Made by a program: the position numbers and the translations under genes. A stretch of 26,388 nt of DNA from an uncultured Mucilaginibacter sp. GTDB taxonomy: Bacteria; Bacteroidota; Bacteroidia; Sphingobacteriales; Sphingobacteriaceae. The notes beneath the pieces were generated by a model. That model worked only from the letters and a program-made list of their open reading frames with translations. It did not search any database and had not been told where the DNA came from. Numbering within the stretch: position 1 is the first letter of the stretch; each line of letters opens with the position of its first letter. Location of the stretch: NCBI RefSeq assembly GCF_946479965.1, contig NZ_CAMLHX010000057.1, positions 1 to 26,388 of the forward strand, written 5' to 3'. Shown in pieces: positions 23,782-26,388 of the stretch.

Positions 23782-24270
23782 ATGAACGATTACAAAATAC
23801 CCGCCGCCACCCGCATAGGTCACGTGCATTTAAAAGTAAGCAACCTGCAGCGCTCGCTTGATTTTTACTGCGGACTGCTGGGCTTTGAGCTGATACAAAC
23901 CTATGGCACTGATGCTGCCTTTATATCGGCCGGTGGCTACCATCATCATATTGGGTTGAACACCTGGCAGAGCAAGGGTGCCGCGCCGGCACCGCTTCAT
24001 GCGCCGGGCTTGTTCCATACCGCTATTGTATATCCTGAACGCAAGGACCTGGCGCAGATTGTGAAGCGTTTAATGGAGGCTAAGTATGTGCTAACCGGGG
24101 CGGCTGATCACGGGGTATCAGAAGCGATATACCTGGACGACCCGGACCAGAACGGCGTTGAGCTTTACTGGGACCGCCCCAAAACCGAATGGCCGCGCAA
24201 CGAGGATGGCGAGCTGGATATGTACACTCGTCAGCTGGATATGCATGGTTTGCTGGCTCTGGCGGTTTAA
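23782..24270 (+). CDS. VOC-superfamily (glyoxalase/extradiol dioxygenase-like) protein
   Basis: The 162-residue protein has two betaalphabetabetabeta units. RIGHVHLKVSNLQRSLDFYC gives the first metal ligand (His14), GLFHTAIVYP the second (His79), and NGVELYWDRP the third (Glu127). The motif set resembles catechol 2,3-dioxygenase-like CatE and related lyases; the substrate is unknown. It is divergent from engB. CTGTTAAT (23738-23745) and ATTAACAG (23771-23778) form an inverted repeat around a TATACTTG -7-like element, which suggests a repressor site. Confidence 0.88.
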   Translation: MNDYKIPAATRIGHVHLKVSNLQRSLDFYCGLLGFELIQTYGTDAAFISAGGYHHHIGLNTWQSKGAAPAPLHAPGLFHTAIVYPERKDLAQIVKRLMEAKYVLTGAADHGVSEAIYLDDPDQNGVELYWDRPKTEWPRNEDGELDMYTRQLDMHGLLALAV

Positions 24271-24285
24271 AATTTGATGTGTTCC

Positions 24286-24481
24286 GTTTCATGTAGATAT
24301 GAAACAATATGAAACGCGTGAAACGCTTTTTTTACGTAGTTGTTGTCAGTAAATACTTTAACGTTTTACTGTGAAACAAAATGAAACTACTTATTCGTCA
24401 GGAAAATTAGCTGTGGAATTGAGATAATTAATTGATTATTAACATCTTGTGAAAAGTGGCTTTTTTGTTTCACCGTGAAAC
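24286..24481. repeat. Cluster of eight GTTTCA/TGAAAC motifs
   Basis: In the 230-base gap before the GNAT gene, GTTTCAT/ATGAAAC or GTTTCAC/GTGAAAC occur at 24286, 24299, 24309, 24318, 24371, 24381, 24467 and 24475. Two pairs are perfect inverted repeats: GTTTCAT-6-ATGAAAC, and GTTTCAC-1-GTGAAAC, the latter ending 19 bases before the GNAT start. This looks like an array of binding sites for one regulator. Confidence 0.65.
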
Positions 24482-24500
24482 GCAGATCCGGATATATTTT

Positions 24501-24992
24501 ATGATTCATAACTACACGATACAACCCATCTACAACAATTATACAAACGAAATAATTGAGCTGATAACCTATATTCAGCAGCAGGAATTTAATATACCTG
24601 TTACTTTGAAAGACCAGCCCGACTTGTTGGATGTTGAAGCATATTACCATGCAGGCGGCGGTAACTTTTGGGGCGCATTTAACGGCGAGGAATTGGTAGG
24701 TACAATTGCGCTGATCAATATTGGCCACAACGCCGGTACCATCCGTAAAATGTTTGTAAAGGATGGCCACAGAGGCACGGGCCTGGCCCAGCAACTGTTA
24801 GAAACCCTGATACAAGATGCGGCCAAGAAACAGATGACGGATATTTACCTGGGGACATCGGCAGTTTTAAAAGCGGCGCACCGCTTTTACGAGCGTAATG
24901 GGTTTGTTTTAACTGACATTAATCAGTTTCCGTCCTATTTTCCGCGTGTGGCGGTTGATACTATGTTTTATCACCTGCGTTTGGAGCAATAA
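24501..24992 (+). CDS. GNAT-family N-acetyltransferase
   Basis: From ATG 24501 the product is 163 residues; the frame extends to 24456, but that part overlaps the motif array and reads MAFLFHRETQIRIYF, so the later ATG is preferred. The acetyl-CoA loop is HRGTGLAQQLLE (residues about 90-101), following IRKMFVKDG, and AAHRFYERNGFV is motif B. The substrate cannot be told. The motif array directly upstream implies specific regulation, and the short leader with TATATTTT before the ATG is A/T-rich. It stands on the same strand as ubiE, 63 bases away. Confidence 0.9.
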   Translation: MIHNYTIQPIYNNYTNEIIELITYIQQQEFNIPVTLKDQPDLLDVEAYYHAGGGNFWGAFNGEELVGTIALINIGHNAGTIRKMFVKDGHRGTGLAQQLLETLIQDAAKKQMTDIYLGTSAVLKAAHRFYERNGFVLTDINQFPSYFPRVAVDTMFYHLRLEQ

Positions 24993-25041
24993 AACCTGAT
25001 AGGTTCCATGAACCAGCAACTATGAACCATTAACAAATCAC

Positions 25042-25049
25042 TATCTTTG
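25042..25049 (+). promoter_or_regulatory. -7 element of ubiE
   Basis: TATCTTTG is a perfect TAnnTTTG six bases before the ATG at 25056, the same element as at engB. No clear -33 element is seen. Confidence 0.55.
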
Positions 25050-25055
25050 CCAGCA

Positions 25056-25787
25056 ATGAGCAAAACCGTTACGCCGTACCAGGATCAGCAGGGCACCAAG
25101 AAAGAACAGGTGGCCGATATGTTTAATAATATATCAAAAACATACGATTTTCTTAATCATTTCATGTCGCTGGGAATAGATATCATCTGGCGGAAAAAAG
25201 CTATTAACGAGCTTAAAAATGATAAACCACAACTTATTTTAGATGTAGCTACCGGTACAGGCGATTTTGCCTTTGAGGCGCTGACTACCCTGCATCCAAA
25301 AAAAATAATAGGTGTTGATATTTCGCAGGGCATGCTCGACATCGCGAAGCAAAAAATAAAAAAACGCGGGTTAAGCGATAAATTTGAGGTGAAGTTAGGC
25401 GATTCGGAGAAATTGCCGTTTGGCGATAATGAGTTTGATGCCGTTACCGTTGCCTATGGTGTGCGCAATTTCGAGGATCTGCAGCAGGGTTTATCAGATA
25501 TTAACAGGGTGCTTAAACCCGGCGGTAAAGCCGTAGTGTTGGAGTTTTCAAAACCTAAAGGTTTCCCGGTAAAGCAACTGTATCATTTCTATTTTAATTA
25601 TATCACGCCGGGTATCGGCAAGTTGTTTTCTAAGGATTCAAGAGCATATACTTACCTGCCCGAGTCCGTGGCGGCCTTTCCGGATGGCGAAAAGTTTACT
25701 ACAATTATGAAAGCCGCAGGGTTTAAAAATACCAAAAGCAGGCCTTTAGCGTTTGGTATCTGTTCAATTTATACAGGCGTTAAATGA
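25056..25787 (+). CDS. ubiE: Demethylmenaquinone methyltransferase
   Basis: From ATG 25056 the product is 243 residues; upstream codons overlap the promoter element. ILDVATGTGDFAFEA (about residues 61-75) binds SAM, with GVDISQGMLDIA next, then FDAVTVAYGVRNFEDL and LKPGGKAVVLEFSKP. These are the signature blocks of UbiE/MenG. It methylates demethylmenaquinone; Bacteroidota make menaquinone, so the MenG reaction is expected. The next gene starts inside its stop codon (ATGA), which matches the ubiE-porT arrangement seen in Bacteroidota. Confidence 0.96.
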   Translation: MSKTVTPYQDQQGTKKEQVADMFNNISKTYDFLNHFMSLGIDIIWRKKAINELKNDKPQLILDVATGTGDFAFEALTTLHPKKIIGVDISQGMLDIAKQKIKKRGLSDKFEVKLGDSEKLPFGDNEFDAVTVAYGVRNFEDLQQGLSDINRVLKPGGKAVVLEFSKPKGFPVKQLYHFYFNYITPGIGKLFSKDSRAYTYLPESVAAFPDGEKFTTIMKAAGFKNTKSRPLAFGICSIYTGVK

Positions 25788-26388
25788 TAAACAAATACCT
25801 TATCCTTATAGGTTTACTAATGGGCTGCCAGGGTTTACTGGCGCAATCTGTACCTGTATGGGGGGGAGGGGCCGATCAGAAAGATATTAGCGCCGGTTTT
25901 AGCTTCAGTTATGTGAGCAGCTACTATAAAATTGACAGGAAACCAAACTGGCGCGATCCTTATTTTGACGCCTCGGGCACTAAAATTACCGACGCGCTTA
26001 CCAATATCAGTTCAGACAATGCACCGGGTTTCGCGGTAGGTTTTTTTGCCCGCTATAGCGTCAATGACCACCTGGAGGTGCGACCGGGTATTAATCTTAT
26101 TTTTGCCGACAGGGCAGTGAGGTACCAATATGTAACAGAATCGCAGAATCAAACAAAATCTATCCGTGCTACGCTGGTTGATCTGCCATTGCAACTAAAA
26201 CTAAAATCAGACCGACTTGGCAATTACCGGGCTTATTTATTAGGGGGAATAAAATATTCTAAAGCCCTTGGCAACAAAGAAAACGCTGATGTTAATGCGG
26301 CCCCCTCAGAAAAATTATTGAAAACCATAAACGGATACGGATCATACGAAGTAGGGTTGGGGATGGATATCTATTTTGAATTTTTCAA
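25784..26388 (+). CDS. porT: PorT-like outer-membrane beta-barrel protein, N-terminal part
   Basis: The frame starts at ATG 25784, overlapping the ubiE stop by 4 bases, and is still open at the window end, giving 201 codons. It has a signal peptide (MINKYLILIGLLMGCQGLLA, cut near residue 20), then alternating strands such as ISAGFSFSYVSSYYKI, APGFAVGFFARYSVNDHLEV and ATLVDLPLQLKLKSD, typical of a small outer-membrane barrel. PorT is a component of the type IX secretion and gliding system and commonly follows ubiE. The end of the gene is outside the window. Confidence 0.82.
   Translation, partial: MINKYLILIGLLMGCQGLLAQSVPVWGGGADQKDISAGFSFSYVSSYYKIDRKPNWRDPYFDASGTKITDALTNISSDNAPGFAVGFFARYSVNDHLEVRPGINLIFADRAVRYQYVTESQNQTKSIRATLVDLPLQLKLKSDRLGNYRAYLLGGIKYSKALGNKENADVNAAPSEKLLKTINGYGSYEVGLGMDIYFEFF

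Noticed and set aside
24286..24481. CRISPR array reading of the GTTTCA/TGAAAC cluster
   Set aside because: The repeats are only 7 bases, occur in both orientations and at uneven spacing, and no cas genes are near.

Overview
The window looks like a chromosome segment from a soil or freshwater Bacteroidota of the Sphingobacteriaceae type (Mucilaginibacter or Pedobacter-like). The signs are a SusC/SusD pair, RteC, a Bacteroidetes-type tyrosine recombinase, TAnnTTTG-like -7 elements a few bases before start codons, and the core pair ubiE-porT. Genus assignment is inference from gene content.

Positions 1 to about 17,150 look like accessory DNA: an integrated element whose right end abuts the 3' end of a tRNA-Arg(TCT) gene. 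Its left end is not recognised here and is probably outside the window. From left to right it holds: (a) a minus-strand defence-like operon (DUF2188 protein, Pycsar-type transmembrane effector, and a gene cut by the window edge); (b) divergently from it, an overlapping trio of sigma-like factor, small acidic-tailed protein and ImmA/IrrE metallopeptidase, which looks like a protease-controlled transcription switch; (c) two small XRE regulators, each with an inverted-repeat operator candidate upstream and a 27-residue membrane peptide between them; (d) a strongly structured RNA with a terminator and a possible competing pairing, just upstream of a 93-residue unknown protein; (e) a TlpA-SusC-SusD operon facing a small secreted Cys-containing protein and a MauE/DoxX-like membrane protein; (f) regulators and a bacteriocin-like locus: a 59-residue double-glycine-leader peptide, a rhomboid protease, a multi-pass membrane protein, and a C39-peptidase/ABC-membrane protein with no ATPase domain; (g) the mobility module: RteC-like protein, excisionase-like HTH protein, integrase, and 12-bp direct repeats near the junction.

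From the tRNA onward (17,157 to the end) the genes are ordinary chromosomal ones: two BadF/GlcNAc-kinase-like paralogues around a NUDIX-winged-helix regulator and pfkA, then gap, a YtxH protein, a cold-shock protein, EngB, a VOC-family protein, a GNAT acetyltransferase, ubiE/menG and the start of porT. The second kinase paralogue sits directly between pfkA and gap and has lost its phosphate-1 motif, so it may be a sugar or phosphate sensor rather than a kinase.

The most unusual items are the bacteriocin-like peptide with an ATPase-less C39 transporter protein, the sigma / small protein / IrrE-type protease trio beside a Pycsar effector, the attenuator-like RNA at 3733-3862, the direct repeats by the attachment site, and a cluster of eight GTTTCA/TGAAAC motifs before the GNAT gene. 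All calls come from reading the sequence; no database search was run.
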